This document shows, piece after piece, positions 16,525 through 24,880 of a stretch of 64,000 nucleotides of DNA. The first letter of the stretch is position 1; each line of letters starts with the position of its first letter. Both the position numbers and the translations under genes were made by a program. The DNA lies in contig SZPE01000004.1 in NCBI GenBank assembly GCA_030263555.1, positions 62,001 to 126,000 of the forward strand, given 5' to 3'. Below the pieces are notes generated by a model. The model did no database searches, had not been told where the DNA came from, and worked only from the letters and a program-made list of their open reading frames with translations. The DNA is from CFX2 sp014338005. GTDB lineage: Bacteria > Chloroflexota > Anaerolineae > Aggregatilineales > Phototrophicaceae.

Positions 16525-18857
16525 CAGATTCGACTCAAATCCACGCTGCGTTCGGCAGCGTTCAAAAACTTGGTGAGCGTCTTTTCAAAGTACAGCGACA
16601 CCGTGCCGGTCGGGCCGTTGCGGTGTTTGGAGATGATGAGATCGGCCTGGTTGGGGAACTCGGTGGCCTCGTTATAGACTTCATCACGATAGAGGAATAT
16701 CACGATGTCCGAGTCCTGCTCGATACTGTTATGAGCAACAATATCGTTTGCCACAAAACACTGATTCCCCGGCACGGTCAGGTCGTATACCTGCGCCTCG
16801 CCATCCGGTTCAATATACCTGATCTGATCCCAGTATACGCCGCTCTCCGCCAGCCGCTCAACGTTCACCGATACGGACATGTTTACAGCCCGCGCGTTCT
16901 GCCGTTCAGCATTGTCCATCGTCTGTTCGCGCGGCCCATCCAGGCGGCGCGGCAGCGCGATATGATCTTCCGGCGTCAGTTCGTCCAGGCGCTTCCAGCC
17001 GTGAATGGTGAGAAACCTGTGATTGGCGGTGGCGCGAATGGTGCGGCCTAGCTGCGTGGTCAGCCGGTAGACCGGTTTCGTCCCGGTGCAGAAAGCGTTC
17101 GTCACCGTGCCGGGTTCGAGTTTCCAGGTTTCGGTGTTAAGGCTCATCACGCGGAAACCGACGCGCCCGCACAACTCCGCAATCGGCACATAACATCCAC
17201 TGTCCGGCAGATAAATGAGCGTGTCCCCCGTGAGGCAGCCGGACTCGCGCAGGTCGCTGAGAACAGGCCGCTTGTCCTGGCGCTGTTCCACCGCGCGGGA
17301 AAGCTGCGCCGCCGACAGCACCGGCACGTTTAATTCGCGCGCCATCTCCTTCAGGCTGCGGCTGATGAAGCTGATCTCCTGCACGCGGTTGTTGGAGTAC
17401 GCGCCGCCGGCGTTCATCAACTGCATATAATCCACAATCACCAGATCGAGGCCGTGTTCCCGCGCCAGACGAAAACATTTCGTCCGCATCTGGATGGGGT
17501 TCATAGCCGGCGTATCGTCAATGAAAACGCGGAAGCTGCTGAGGGTTCCCGCCGCGCGGACGAAACGCCCCCATTCCTGATTGGTAAGCTGGCCGGTGCG
17601 GAGGTTCTGGCTGTTGATGGCCGCCTCCATCGAAACCAACCGCTGCACAATCTGTTCGACACCCATCTCCATGCTGAAGATGGCGATTCGCGCCCCCAGC
17701 CGCGCCATATTCACGGCAGCGGACAGCATGAACGATGTATTGTGGCAGACGATACCATTGGCGATAAAAGCCTGGCCTTCGGGAACGGTGAGGTCATAAC
17801 AGTGCTGCGGGCCGGAGTCCTCAATCTGCGTGATTTCGTCCCGGTAAAACTCAACCCTGTCCCACACGGCGGCGCGGCGCTGGACGGCGACATAATCCCC
17901 GCACGACAGCTCGGCGAGCTGCTTCCAGACCTTCCTGCCATTTTTCGCCAGAACCAGCACCGGATGGTTAAACGTTCCGGTCAATGAATAACCCGCCCGC
18001 GTCGTCAGCTTCAGGGTGGGCTTCACGCCGCTGTCGTAGAAGTAGGCGGTCTGGCGCATTCCGTCCGGCGTCTGGATGCCGATCTCCAGCGGGTAGTAGC
18101 AGCCGCCTTCATCGTCCGGGAAACCCGGCCCGTCGGGCTTTAACATTTCAATCGGGACTGCACCCCGTTCAGTGTTGACCAGCGTCCCACCTGCAACACA
18201 TTTTCCCATGCCGGGCCGGCCCGCGAAAATGATGAGGTCGGACTTTTGTAGGCCGCCGAGCAGCTTGTCCAGGTCTTTGAAGCCGGTCGGCAGACCCAGC
18301 GCCTCGTCCTGGTAGCGCATCAGGTGTTCGATGCGGTCATAATAGGCGCTGATGGCCTCGCGCATCGGCACCATTTCTTTGGTAAGCTGGCGTTCGGTCA
18401 CGTCAAACAAACGCGCTTCGGCATCGGCGATGACCTGCTCAATCGCCAGTTCTTCGTTCAGCGCCAGCGCCTTGATCTGGTCGGAAGCCGCCATCAGCCG
18501 CCGCCGGGTGGCCGCGCGCTCCACCAGGCGGCCATAAACTTCGGCGTGCATGGCCGACGGCGCGCTGTTAATCAAATGCGTCAGGTAAGCCGGGCCGCCG
18601 ATTTCATCCAGCTTGCCCAGGTCGTCCAGTTCTTTAGAGAGCGTGACATATTCAATCGGCTCGTCGCGCTCCACCAGGCGCTGCATGGCCTGCCAGATGT
18701 AGCGGTGGCGCAGCAGAAAAAAATCGTCGGCCTGCAAAAAGGCGGCCACGCCAAAATACGCCGGCGGGAAGGTGATAACCGCGCCGATGGTGGCTTCTTC
18801 AGCTTCCTGGCTGTAGGGGGCGGGCTGACTGCCCCAACCGTCGAACAGATTGCTCAT
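16524..18857 (-). CDS. dnaB: Replicative DNA helicase DnaB interrupted by two mini-inteins
   Basis: DnaB is the hexameric 5'-3' fork helicase. From ATG 18857 (TTG 18881 is a longer in-frame option) the precursor is 777 residues; removing two inteins leaves about 453, the normal DnaB size. Extein features: N-terminal domain beginning SQEAEEATIGA, linker ending GLPTGFKDLDKLLGGL, Walker A GRPGMGK followed after splicing by TSF, Walker B LVIVDYMQLM, and the C-terminal SDLRESG joined after splicing to SIEQDSD. Intein 1 sits inside the P-loop between Lys and Thr; intein 2 sits in the C-terminal DNA-binding/hexamer loop. These match the two classical DnaB intein sites. The unspliced protein should be unable to bind ATP. 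Its stop overlaps the DnaD-type gene. Confidence 0.96.
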   Translation of the reverse strand: MSNLFDGWGSQPAPYSQEAEEATIGAVITFPPAYFGVAAFLQADDFFLLRHRYIWQAMQRLVERDEPIEYVTLSKELDDLGKLDEIGGPAYLTHLINSAPSAMHAEVYGRLVERAATRRRLMAASDQIKALALNEELAIEQVIADAEARLFDVTERQLTKEMVPMREAISAYYDRIEHLMRYQDEALGLPTGFKDLDKLLGGLQKSDLIIFAGRPGMGKCVAGGTLVNTERGAVPIEMLKPDGPGFPDDEGGCYYPLEIGIQTPDGMRQTAYFYDSGVKPTLKLTTRAGYSLTGTFNHPVLVLAKNGRKVWKQLAELSCGDYVAVQRRAAVWDRVEFYRDEITQIEDSGPQHCYDLTVPEGQAFIANGIVCHNTSFMLSAAVNMARLGARIAIFSMEMGVEQIVQRLVSMEAAINSQNLRTGQLTNQEWGRFVRAAGTLSSFRVFIDDTPAMNPIQMRTKCFRLAREHGLDLVIVDYMQLMNAGGAYSNNRVQEISFISRSLKEMARELNVPVLSAAQLSRAVEQRQDKRPVLSDLRESGCLTGDTLIYLPDSGCYVPIAELCGRVGFRVMSLNTETWKLEPGTVTNAFCTGTKPVYRLTTQLGRTIRATANHRFLTIHGWKRLDELTPEDHIALPRRLDGPREQTMDNAERQNARAVNMSVSVNVERLAESGVYWDQIRYIEPDGEAQVYDLTVPGNQCFVANDIVAHNSIEQDSDIVIFLYRDEVYNEATEFPNQADLIISKHRNGPTGTVSLYFEKTLTKFLNAAERSVDLSRI
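16728..17237 (-). other. DnaB intein 2 (mini-intein, 170 residues, RESG/S site)
   Basis: Coding segment for precursor residues 541-710 counted from ATG 18857. It begins with Cys1 in CLTGDTLIYLPDSG (block A), has the block B histidine in TANHRFLTI, a block F of VYDLTVPGNQCFVAND and the terminal His-Asn of VAHN; the first extein residue is serine. All residues of the class 1 splicing pathway are present. The stretch between blocks B and F is too short for a LAGLIDADG endonuclease, so it cannot home by itself. Confidence 0.93.
17739..18200 (-). other. DnaB intein 1 (mini-intein, 154 residues, P-loop GK/T site)
   Basis: Coding segment for precursor residues 220-373. It begins with Cys1 in CVAGGTLVNTERG, has the block B histidine in TFNHPVLVL, a block F of CYDLTVPEGQAFIANG and ends VCHN, with threonine as first extein residue. 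There is no endonuclease domain. At 154 residues it is close to the minimum for a Hint fold. It interrupts the Walker A motif between the invariant lysine and the threonine. Confidence 0.93.
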
Positions 18858-18879
18858 GAAATTCCAGGTATTGGGAAAC

Positions 18880-18910
18880 AAAACGGCGCGAGAAAATGGC
18901 GCACCGTTTT
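18880..18910 (-). terminator. Hairpin with U-tract in the bifunctional-nuclease/dnaB gap
   Basis: On the minus strand an arm of about ten bases (AAAACGGTGCGC) pairs with GCGCCGTTTT, followed by GTTT. It could end the upstream bifunctional-nuclease transcript. Because the proposed dnaB promoter lies upstream of it, it would also sit in the dnaB leader, 22 bases before the ATG, and could act as an attenuator. Confidence 0.5.
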
Positions 18911-18924
18911 AGACTCTTGAATCT

Positions 18925-18953
18925 ATCATAGTCGCCGGGGAAAGCCGGCGCAA
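18925..18953 (-). promoter_or_regulatory. Candidate dnaB promoter
   Basis: On the minus strand TTGCGC (18948-18953) and TATGAT (18925-18930) are separated by exactly 17 bp. The start of transcription would be near 18918, about 60 bases before the dnaB ATG, so the hairpin at 18880-18910 would be part of the leader. Confidence 0.5.
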
Positions 18954-18970
18954 GCGTACCGGCGGCGCGG

Positions 18971-19495
18971 TCAGTCCTCGCTGTCCTCTAAATCGTCAAA
19001 ATCCAGCGTGTCCACAAAGTCGGCAAACGCGCTCAGGCGGGATTCATCCACCTCGCTGGCGGGGGTTTCGCTGGCGGCTTCCTTCTCAACATCTTCATCC
19101 GGCTCGGTCGCCGCCCGGTCCATCACCGTTTCGGAGACGAAAATCGGCGCGCTCACCCGCACGGCCAGCGCGATGGCGTCGCTGGGCCGCGAGTCAATTT
19201 CGAGCTGCTCGCCGGCGACATCCACCACAATCCGCGCGTAATACACGTCCTGGCGCAGATCGCTGATAAGAATGTGAACTACGCGGCCACCCAGTTCGTG
19301 GATGACCGACTTCAGCAAATCGTGTGTTAAGGGGCGAGGGGTGGGCATGTCCTGAAGTTTGACCGTGATGGCTTCCGCTTCGCACGGGCCGATCCAGATC
19401 GGCAGGTAACGCTCGCTGTTGACATCTTTGAGGACAACCACCCGATGCTGCGACATTAAGCTCACACGGATGCTGTCAATGATTACCTCTATCAT
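18971..19495 (-). CDS. Bifunctional nuclease family protein (BFN, DUF151)
   Basis: The 174-residue product matches the BFN/DUF151 fold over its first 130 residues: MIEVIIDSIRV, VVLKDVNSERYLPIWIGPCEAEAI, HDLLKSVIHELGG, VYYARIVVD and the highly conserved SRPSDAIALAVR. Plant members were reported to cleave RNA and DNA; the bacterial role is not settled. The last 45 residues are an acidic tail rich in Asp, Glu and Ser (ending DFDDLEDSED) outside the core fold. It is a single gene with its own promoter candidate, divergent from the flavodoxin gene. Confidence 0.92.
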   Translation of the reverse strand: MIEVIIDSIRVSLMSQHRVVVLKDVNSERYLPIWIGPCEAEAITVKLQDMPTPRPLTHDLLKSVIHELGGRVVHILISDLRQDVYYARIVVDVAGEQLEIDSRPSDAIALAVRVSAPIFVSETVMDRAATEPDEDVEKEAASETPASEVDESRLSAFADFVDTLDFDDLEDSED

Positions 19496-19553
19496 GAGAT
19501 TTTTACTTTACCCCTCAGTGCCAGTCTTCTCACTGATTTTGCTGTTAAAGCCG

Positions 19554-19581
19554 ATTATACCCCGAAGCAGGCAGACGGCAA
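19554..19581 (-). promoter_or_regulatory. Candidate promoter for the bifunctional nuclease gene
   Basis: Minus-strand TTGCCG (19576-19581) and perfect TATAAT (19554-19559), 16 bp apart, about 60 bases upstream of the ATG at 19495. A separate plus-strand TATAAT at 19661-19666 probably serves the divergent flavodoxin gene. Confidence 0.5.
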
Positions 19582-19706
19582 TATACAAAACAGCTCTCGT
19601 TTCCTTTTTTAAAGTCGGCCAGCCGCCCGCCGCAGGTGGCGCGCAGCGGCCTACTTCGCCTATAATGAAACACAAAATTTGTGATTTTTTAACGAGGAGC
19701 GAGGCC

Positions 19707-20231
19707 ATGAACATCCTGATCGGTTACGCCAGCGCGCACGGTTCCACTGCCGAAATTGCCGAATTTATGAGCGGCATTTTTAACGAGCGCGGTTTTAAAG
19801 TCACGGTCGCCAGCGTGGAGACGATCAAACTGATCGGCCCTTACGACGTGGTGATCCTGGGTACAGCCATCCATGCCGGAACGTGGCTGCCGAAGATGGT
19901 GGATTTCGTGACCGCCTTCCATGACGCGCTGGCGGATAAGCCGCTTTACCTGTGGGTCAACTGCATCCGCGTGCTGGAAGCGCATGGTTACGACCACGTG
20001 ATTGAATATTACATGGTTCATGACCTGCTGAAAGGACTGGACGTGCGCGAGATTACGGCCTTCGCCGGCAAGCTGGACTTGCAGCGCGTGGACTGGAACG
20101 AACGCTGGACGCTGGCCGCGCGTTACGACGGCACAACCTGGCCGAGCAATTTTGACGGCGATTTTCGGGATTGGGACAAAATCCGCACCTGGTGTGAAAA
20201 AATCGCTGCCAGCGTTTCAGCTCAGGCATAA
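19707..20231 (+). CDS. Flavodoxin-domain protein, HemG/flavodoxin_5-like
   Basis: A 174-residue flavodoxin fold: the N-terminal FMN phosphate loop YASAHGSTAEIAEF, YDVVILGTAIHAGTWLPKMVDF (second FMN loop) and a C-terminal WDKIRTWCEKIA helix. The length and the GTAIHAG loop resemble the HemG type of menaquinone-linked protoporphyrinogen oxidase, but there is no heme gene nearby and the HemG-specific insertion is not obvious, so a general electron carrier or quinone-linked oxidoreductase is equally possible. I place the start at ATG 19707, preceded by AACGAGGAG; the frame is open further upstream, but nothing there resembles the family. A strong terminator follows. Confidence 0.82.
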   Translation: MNILIGYASAHGSTAEIAEFMSGIFNERGFKVTVASVETIKLIGPYDVVILGTAIHAGTWLPKMVDFVTAFHDALADKPLYLWVNCIRVLEAHGYDHVIEYYMVHDLLKGLDVREITAFAGKLDLQRVDWNERWTLAARYDGTTWPSNFDGDFRDWDKIRTWCEKIAASVSAQA

Positions 20232-20236
20232 ACGAT

Positions 20237-20265
20237 AAAAGTGCCTGGCGGCCAGGCACTTTTTT
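20237..20265 (+). terminator. Strong rho-independent terminator
   Basis: AAGTGCCTGG and CCAGGCACTT pair perfectly around a three-base loop and are followed by a run of T. It ends the flavodoxin gene; the A-run on the other side lets it also work for the convergent LysM gene. Confidence 0.92.
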
Positions 20266-20354
20266 ACCGACAATCCCGATCACCCGCTCTCCCGCAGCCG
20301 CGCCGGTTCTTTCGGCAGCCCCGGTTTGTTGTGTCTGCCCTGCCCCCTTGTGGT

Positions 20355-21215
20355 CTAATTAGAGGGAATCACCAGCTCCTGCCCGACCGACAGCCGGTCG
20401 GGGTTAGCCAGGTTGTTGGCCTCGATAATCGCCTGAACGTTAGTGTTAAAACGCCGCGCGATGGCGAACAGCGTATCGCCGGATTGAACCGTGTAGGTCG
20501 TGCCGCCAACCGGCGCGACCACCGGCGGCTGCTCGTCCGTCCCCTCGATGCCGGCAGCCGGTTCACCGGCGGGCGCGCCCGGCACGCAGCCGGGGATTTG
20601 CAGCGTTTGCCCCGGCTGAAGCAGATCGCCCACAACCTGCGGGTTCGCGGCGCGCAGTTCCGCCAGGTTGACGTTATTGTTGACGGCAATCCGAAACAGG
20701 TTGTCGCCGGGGCGGACAGTATAGGTGCATTCGCCGGGTTCGGCAAAAGCGGTCGGCGTAATCAGCCCTGATGGCGTGGCCGTCGGCAGATCAAAAACGA
20801 CCGCCAGCGTCGGCACGACCGGCGTCACCGGTCCCAACGGGCTGAACGGGGTGATGAAGGTGGCCGGGGTCGGCGTGGTTTCCACCGGCGGCTCCGGCGC
20901 GGCTTCGGTGGCCGCTTCCGGCTCGTTCAGTTCAAAGGTCGGCAGCACCATTTCCGTCGGCGTGGTTTCCACCGGCGGCGCGATTTCCTGCGGGGTCGGC
21001 GTGGCCGGGAAGTCGCGCGTTGGCGCGATCAGGGTGATGGGCGGCAGCGTCGCCGTCGCCGGGAAATCGGTCAGTTCCGGGTTATCGGCTTCCGGGACGT
21101 TAATCGGTATCTCGGTGCTGCTGACGGGCTGGAAGGATTCGCCTGCCTGCTGGTAGCAGCCTGCCAGCATCAGCAGCAGGAGAATAACAATCCCACGCCC
21201 GCTTATTTTCCACAT
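20355..21215 (-). CDS. LysM-domain lipoprotein
   Basis: A 286-residue exported lipoprotein: signal sequence with lipobox LMLAGC (lipidated Cys20), then about 140 residues very rich in Pro, Thr, Glu and Val (a stiff spacer), then two LysM domains at about 165-208 (YTVRPGDNLFRIA...) and 241-284 (YTVQSGDTLFAIA...). LysM binds N-acetylglucosamine glycans such as peptidoglycan. Two cysteines flank the first LysM and could form a disulfide. The start is ATG 21215, ten bases after GAGGAG; a GTG at 21233 is in frame but would add residues before the signal. No catalytic domain is present, so its role is probably binding or spacing at the cell surface. Confidence 0.9.
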   Translation of the reverse strand: MWKISGRGIVILLLLMLAGCYQQAGESFQPVSSTEIPINVPEADNPELTDFPATATLPPITLIAPTRDFPATPTPQEIAPPVETTPTEMVLPTFELNEPEAATEAAPEPPVETTPTPATFITPFSPLGPVTPVVPTLAVVFDLPTATPSGLITPTAFAEPGECTYTVRPGDNLFRIAVNNNVNLAELRAANPQVVGDLLQPGQTLQIPGCVPGAPAGEPAAGIEGTDEQPPVVAPVGGTTYTVQSGDTLFAIARRFNTNVQAIIEANNLANPDRLSVGQELVIPSN

Positions 21216-21351
21216 AAAACACGCGCTCCTCACTTCAGTAACTCAACCTTTGAGCATACACCCAAGCGCGTTTACAGGCAAAAAGGGTTGCAATTGCCCC
21301 CTGCTTGGGTTAAAACTAACCGGGCTGCCGGAAAGAAAGGTGGATAATCAC

Positions 21352-21750
21352 GTGGCCGCAGAGGGCAAGAGGCGGGTTCTGGTCGTTGATGATGACCCGG
21401 AATTGCAGAATCTCGTGAAGATACTGCTCGACCGGGTGAGTATAGACACTATTCCGGCATTAAATGTCGCCGAAGCCGTCCAGATTTTACGCGGCAAACC
21501 CCTGCCCGATCTGGTTCTGCTTGACCTGATGCTGCCGGACATCAGCGGTTTGGAACTTTTACGCCAGATGCGCGCCAAAGAAGCCTTTGACCATCTGCCG
21601 GTGGTGATCCTGTCCGCGATGGCCGACCCCAAAGAAATCCGTGAAGGGTTGGAGATGGGCGCGGATCGTTACCTGACCAAACCGTACATCGCCCACAATC
21701 TGATTAAAACCGTCCAGGAAGTGATACGCACAGGCCGCCGGCAGAAATAA
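21352..21750 (+). CDS. Single-domain response regulator
   Basis: A lone receiver domain of about 132 residues: VLVVDDD acidic pocket, acceptor aspartate in VLLDLMLPDISG, ILSAM switch region and lysine in LTKPY. No DNA-binding or enzymatic output. The start is not certain: GTG 21352 lies eight bases after AAAGGTGG, GTG 21340 is also in frame, and the frame is open upstream to 21250. No kinase is adjacent. The next gene on the same strand is a PadR regulator 82 bases away. Confidence 0.88.
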   Translation: MAAEGKRRVLVVDDDPELQNLVKILLDRVSIDTIPALNVAEAVQILRGKPLPDLVLLDLMLPDISGLELLRQMRAKEAFDHLPVVILSAMADPKEIREGLEMGADRYLTKPYIAHNLIKTVQEVIRTGRRQK

Positions 21751-21832
21751 ACCACGCAGCTTGACTCTATTCCCGCACCCCTGCTATGCTTACCGTAAGT
21801 CCTGCCATGCAGCAAATGGAATAAAACCGGTG

Positions 21833-22519
21833 ATGAACGATGCCGAATTAACCATCCTGAGTCTGGTCGCCGAAGGCCCGCGCTACGGGTACGAGATTCA
21901 AGAACTGATTGACGAGCGCGGCCTGCGCGAATGGCTGACCATCGGTTTTTCCTCAATTTATTACATCCTCAACAAACTTGAGCGCCAGAACATGCTCACC
22001 GGCCAGTACCGCGCGGAGGGGCGCGGCCCGGCGCGTAAGCTCTACACTATCACCGAGGCCGGGCGCGGCATCCTGCAAACGGCGGTGGCCGACCTGCTGC
22101 GCCAGCCGCGCGCCCTGGGGTCGGGCTTCGAGCTGGGGCTGGCAAACCTGCGCGCGCTCAAACCCCGCCAGGTGTACCAGGTGCTTCACCACCATTTGAT
22201 TGACCTGCGGCACAACCTGGAGTCGGTCGAAAAAGCCTGGCAGCGGCACGAACAGGAAGGCACGTCCAACGCCGAACATATCCTGGCGCTTTATACGCAC
22301 AGCCTGGCGATCATGCGCGCCGAAGAAACCTGGCTGGTCGGTTTTCTGGATGACTGGAAAACGCGCTACCCCGGCGTGGAACAGGACAGCCCGAAAAACA
22401 ACGAGGACGAAAACGACCCCGCCCGCGCCGCCACGCGCATCAACCCGCGCACGGCCACGACCGACCCGGCCAAGATGATCCAGCGCCTCAAACGCCGCCC
22501 TCCAACGGCGGAAAATTAA
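21833..22519 (+). CDS. PadR-family transcriptional regulator
   Basis: A 228-residue protein with an N-terminal PadR winged helix: LTILSLVAEGPRYGYEIQELI, the recognition helix around GFSSIYYILNKLERQ and the wing EGRGPARKLYTITEAG. The second half (about 95-190) is a longer helical dimerisation/effector region, followed by a charged low-complexity tail. PadR proteins usually repress efflux or stress genes in response to small molecules. The start is ATG 21833; upstream codons in frame lack family similarity. Its 3' end overlaps the convergent GT39 gene by 32 bases. The target is not evident here. Confidence 0.9.
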   Translation: MNDAELTILSLVAEGPRYGYEIQELIDERGLREWLTIGFSSIYYILNKLERQNMLTGQYRAEGRGPARKLYTITEAGRGILQTAVADLLRQPRALGSGFELGLANLRALKPRQVYQVLHHHLIDLRHNLESVEKAWQRHEQEGTSNAEHILALYTHSLAIMRAEETWLVGFLDDWKTRYPGVEQDSPKNNEDENDPARAATRINPRTATTDPAKMIQRLKRRPPTAEN

Positions 22520-23969
22520 GCGCGTAAACGACAAAACGCCCATCGTCGTAAGCAACCGATATGTCCACCCCGGCGGCGCGCAGCGCATCCAGCCAGGGCT
22601 GGGCCGGCTGGTGGCGCGGGACGGGGAAATAACGCGCGCCGCGTTCGTCCAGACGCAGGGCGCCCGCCACCAGCGCCGCCGGAGTTGGATAATACACCCG
22701 CCGTTTGTCCGACCACGCCCCCAGATAATAATCCAGTTCCCACCCCAACCAGTGATCGTAAATGACCGCCGCCACCGGCTGCTTGCTCAGGTAGGCCGCC
22801 AATGCATCAATGCCGGCGTGTTTCCCCCGGTCGCCGCCGACCGGCACGCGGCCAGATGCGGCCTCTACCGCGCCCGCCAGCAGCAGCGCCCCGACGATCA
22901 AACCGGCGGCACGCTGCGGCGCGACCAGCCAACCGCGCGTATTTTCCCACGCCCAATCCAGGCCGCGCGCCGCCAGCAGCACAATCAGCGGCAGCGCCGG
23001 CAGCAGGTAGCGGTCGTAGATGTTGAACGCCATCACCACATGCAGCAGCAGGTAACCGAGCAGGTAGGCGGCCAACAGCAGGTCGGCCCGCGCTGAACGG
23101 CTGCGCGGAAAACACGCGCCCCGCGCCGCCAGCGCCGCAGCGGCCAGCACGCCCAGCAGCGCCGTCATCAGGGGATAGGCCGCCAGCCACCCGCTCAGTT
23201 CCGCCCAGGCGCGCAGACGCGGAACGATCTCGTCGAAGCGCACCAGCAAGCGGCCAGGGTCGTTATGCGCCGCCGCCAGCGCCCACACGCCGTCCGGCTG
23301 CGCGCGCGCCGCGTCCCAGGCCAGCAGCAGCGCAAAACCCAGAGCCGCCGGCAGGCACAACCGCATGGTGTCGAAAACCGCCGAACGCCAGCCGCCGCCC
23401 TGCCCCGCCCGGCTGCCCCAACCGGCCAGCGCCAGCAGCGGCAGATAATAAAGCGCCTGCTGTTTGCAGCCAAAACCCAGCGCCAGCCACAGCCCCGCCC
23501 ACAACCAGCGGCGGGCGCTCGCCAGCCGCAGCGCCAGAACGATACACAGCAGCATCAGGCCGTCGGTGAAGGCAGTGGCGCTGAAAGCGACCGCATAGGG
23601 CGACAGCGCCAGCAGCAGCATCGCCAGCAGGGGCGTCCGCCCGCGCCCGTACAGCCGCCGCGCCAGCGCGTAAACCAGCGCCACCAGGCATAGGCTCGCC
23701 AGCGCGTTCGGCAGGCGCGCGGCGAATTCCCCGGCGTACACATCCAGCGTTAACACGCCATCCGGCAGGCGCGTAACGCCGACCAGCGTCATCGAAAGGG
23801 CGCTGGCATAAATGCTCAGCGGCGGTTTGTCCAGCGGGCCGCGCAGCAGCCAGTCGCCGTTCACCGCCGCGCGGCGGGCGAAGGTGGCGAACAGGGCTTC
23901 ATCCGGGTGAAAACGCGCCTCCCGCGCCAGCACGTGGAAGCGCAGCACCGCCGCCAGCAGCAGAATCAA
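22488..23969 (-). CDS. GT39/ArnT-type membrane glycosyltransferase
   Basis: A 493-residue integral membrane protein with about ten or more hydrophobic helices. After the first helix comes the diagnostic ARFHPDEALFATFAR motif, where the acidic pair is the catalytic/metal site of GT-C enzymes, and DKPPLSIYASAL, the family's lipid-phosphate-sugar contact. These enzymes transfer a sugar from a polyprenyl phosphate to protein or lipid on the outer face. The start is TTG 23969; no ATG or GTG is in frame upstream before a stop, so it is the best available. It lies 35 bases after the DUF1028 gene. The C-terminus overlaps the PadR gene. Confidence 0.85.
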   Translation of the reverse strand: MILLLAAVLRFHVLAREARFHPDEALFATFARRAAVNGDWLLRGPLDKPPLSIYASALSMTLVGVTRLPDGVLTLDVYAGEFAARLPNALASLCLVALVYALARRLYGRGRTPLLAMLLLALSPYAVAFSATAFTDGLMLLCIVLALRLASARRWLWAGLWLALGFGCKQQALYYLPLLALAGWGSRAGQGGGWRSAVFDTMRLCLPAALGFALLLAWDAARAQPDGVWALAAAHNDPGRLLVRFDEIVPRLRAWAELSGWLAAYPLMTALLGVLAAAALAARGACFPRSRSARADLLLAAYLLGYLLLHVVMAFNIYDRYLLPALPLIVLLAARGLDWAWENTRGWLVAPQRAAGLIVGALLLAGAVEAASGRVPVGGDRGKHAGIDALAAYLSKQPVAAVIYDHWLGWELDYYLGAWSDKRRVYYPTPAALVAGALRLDERGARYFPVPRHQPAQPWLDALRAAGVDISVAYDDGRFVVYALNFPPLEGGV

Positions 23970-24004
23970 CAGGGGCAGCCCGCGACCACCCCGCAGCCGT
24001 CCGG

Positions 24005-24877
24005 CTATCGAAACCGCTCCCGCAGGTATTCCAGCGCCACCCGGTCAATCCAGTCCGGGTCACGATCCAGCCGCCAGCGTTCTTCCAGGTTTTCCGCCCC
24101 CACCAGCGCCCAGAAAGCCTGTTTGGAAGCGTCATCCCAGATGCCGGTTGTTTCGCGCCGCAGGTAGCCCTGCTTCAGCAGCCAGCTTTGCAGCTCGCGG
24201 GCGATGTCCTCGGTGATCGGCAGGCGGTCTTCGGCGCGCGGCATCCCGAAAAAGACGTGGTGAATGTTCACCAGCCGCCGCAGTTCGCGCACCGGGTCGG
24301 GGTGGTCATCCACGCGCAGGTCGAGGTAGCGGTCGTTGTCGCCGCCGTAACCGCCGTCCGGGCGCGCCACCAGCACCCCTGCCGACTGTTTGCCGCGCCG
24401 GTCGCCGCCGGCATCCTCGCCGGCTTGCAGCGCCGTTACCAGCCGGTCGGCCAGTTCACCAGAGGCGGACAAATACGCCGCCGCCATTGTTTCCAGTACG
24501 TCCGGCCCCGCCAGGATGTTGCCCTGGCAGGCAAAACCCTGGCCGGTTTTGTGGCCGGCCCAGCCGTAACAGTCTTCCCCGGTGAAGGCCGCCGACCCGC
24601 CGCGCGCGTCTACCATGCCCACCTGCCGGTGCGCGCGCTGCGCGTCCGCCGCCAGCAGCGTTTCCAAAGCCGACTCGGCGCTTGCGCCATTCGCCATCAG
24701 CGCCAGCCCGTCCGGGCCGAAGCTGACCTTCGCCAGCGATTGAGTCGCCACCGCCCCCGCCCCGGTGCGCGCCCAACTGACGACCGCCCCGGCGGCTAAA
24801 AATTTGCTGGCGACGGCCACACCCCAGGCCGGCTCGTCCGGGTCGTGGGCAACAATCGAAAAAGTGCTTGGCCGCAT
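24005..24877 (-). CDS. DUF1028 Ntn-hydrolase-like protein with C-terminal peptidoglycan-binding-like domain
   Basis: The 290 residues match DUF1028: N-terminal RPSTFSIVAHDPDEPAWGVAVASKFLAAGA, GAGAVATQSLAKVSFGPDGL, GMVDARGGSAAFTG, AGHKTGQGFACQGNIL and DNDRYLDLRVDDHPDPV. The fold is of the N-terminal nucleophile hydrolase class, and the enzymatic activity is unknown. The last 70 residues (LPITEDIARELQSWLLKQGYL, then WDDASKQAFWALVG) resemble a peptidoglycan-binding-like helical module often appended to this family. It begins four bases after the PNPOx-like gene stops, so the two are probably co-transcribed. Confidence 0.88.
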   Translation of the reverse strand: MRPSTFSIVAHDPDEPAWGVAVASKFLAAGAVVSWARTGAGAVATQSLAKVSFGPDGLALMANGASAESALETLLAADAQRAHRQVGMVDARGGSAAFTGEDCYGWAGHKTGQGFACQGNILAGPDVLETMAAAYLSASGELADRLVTALQAGEDAGGDRRGKQSAGVLVARPDGGYGGDNDRYLDLRVDDHPDPVRELRRLVNIHHVFFGMPRAEDRLPITEDIARELQSWLLKQGYLRRETTGIWDDASKQAFWALVGAENLEERWRLDRDPDWIDRVALEYLRERFR

Positions 24878-24880
24878 TAT

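Noticed and set aside
16524..18857. Homing endonuclease within the DnaB inteins
   Set aside because: Both inteins are only 154 and 170 residues and contain no LAGLIDADG or HNH block between splicing blocks B and F.
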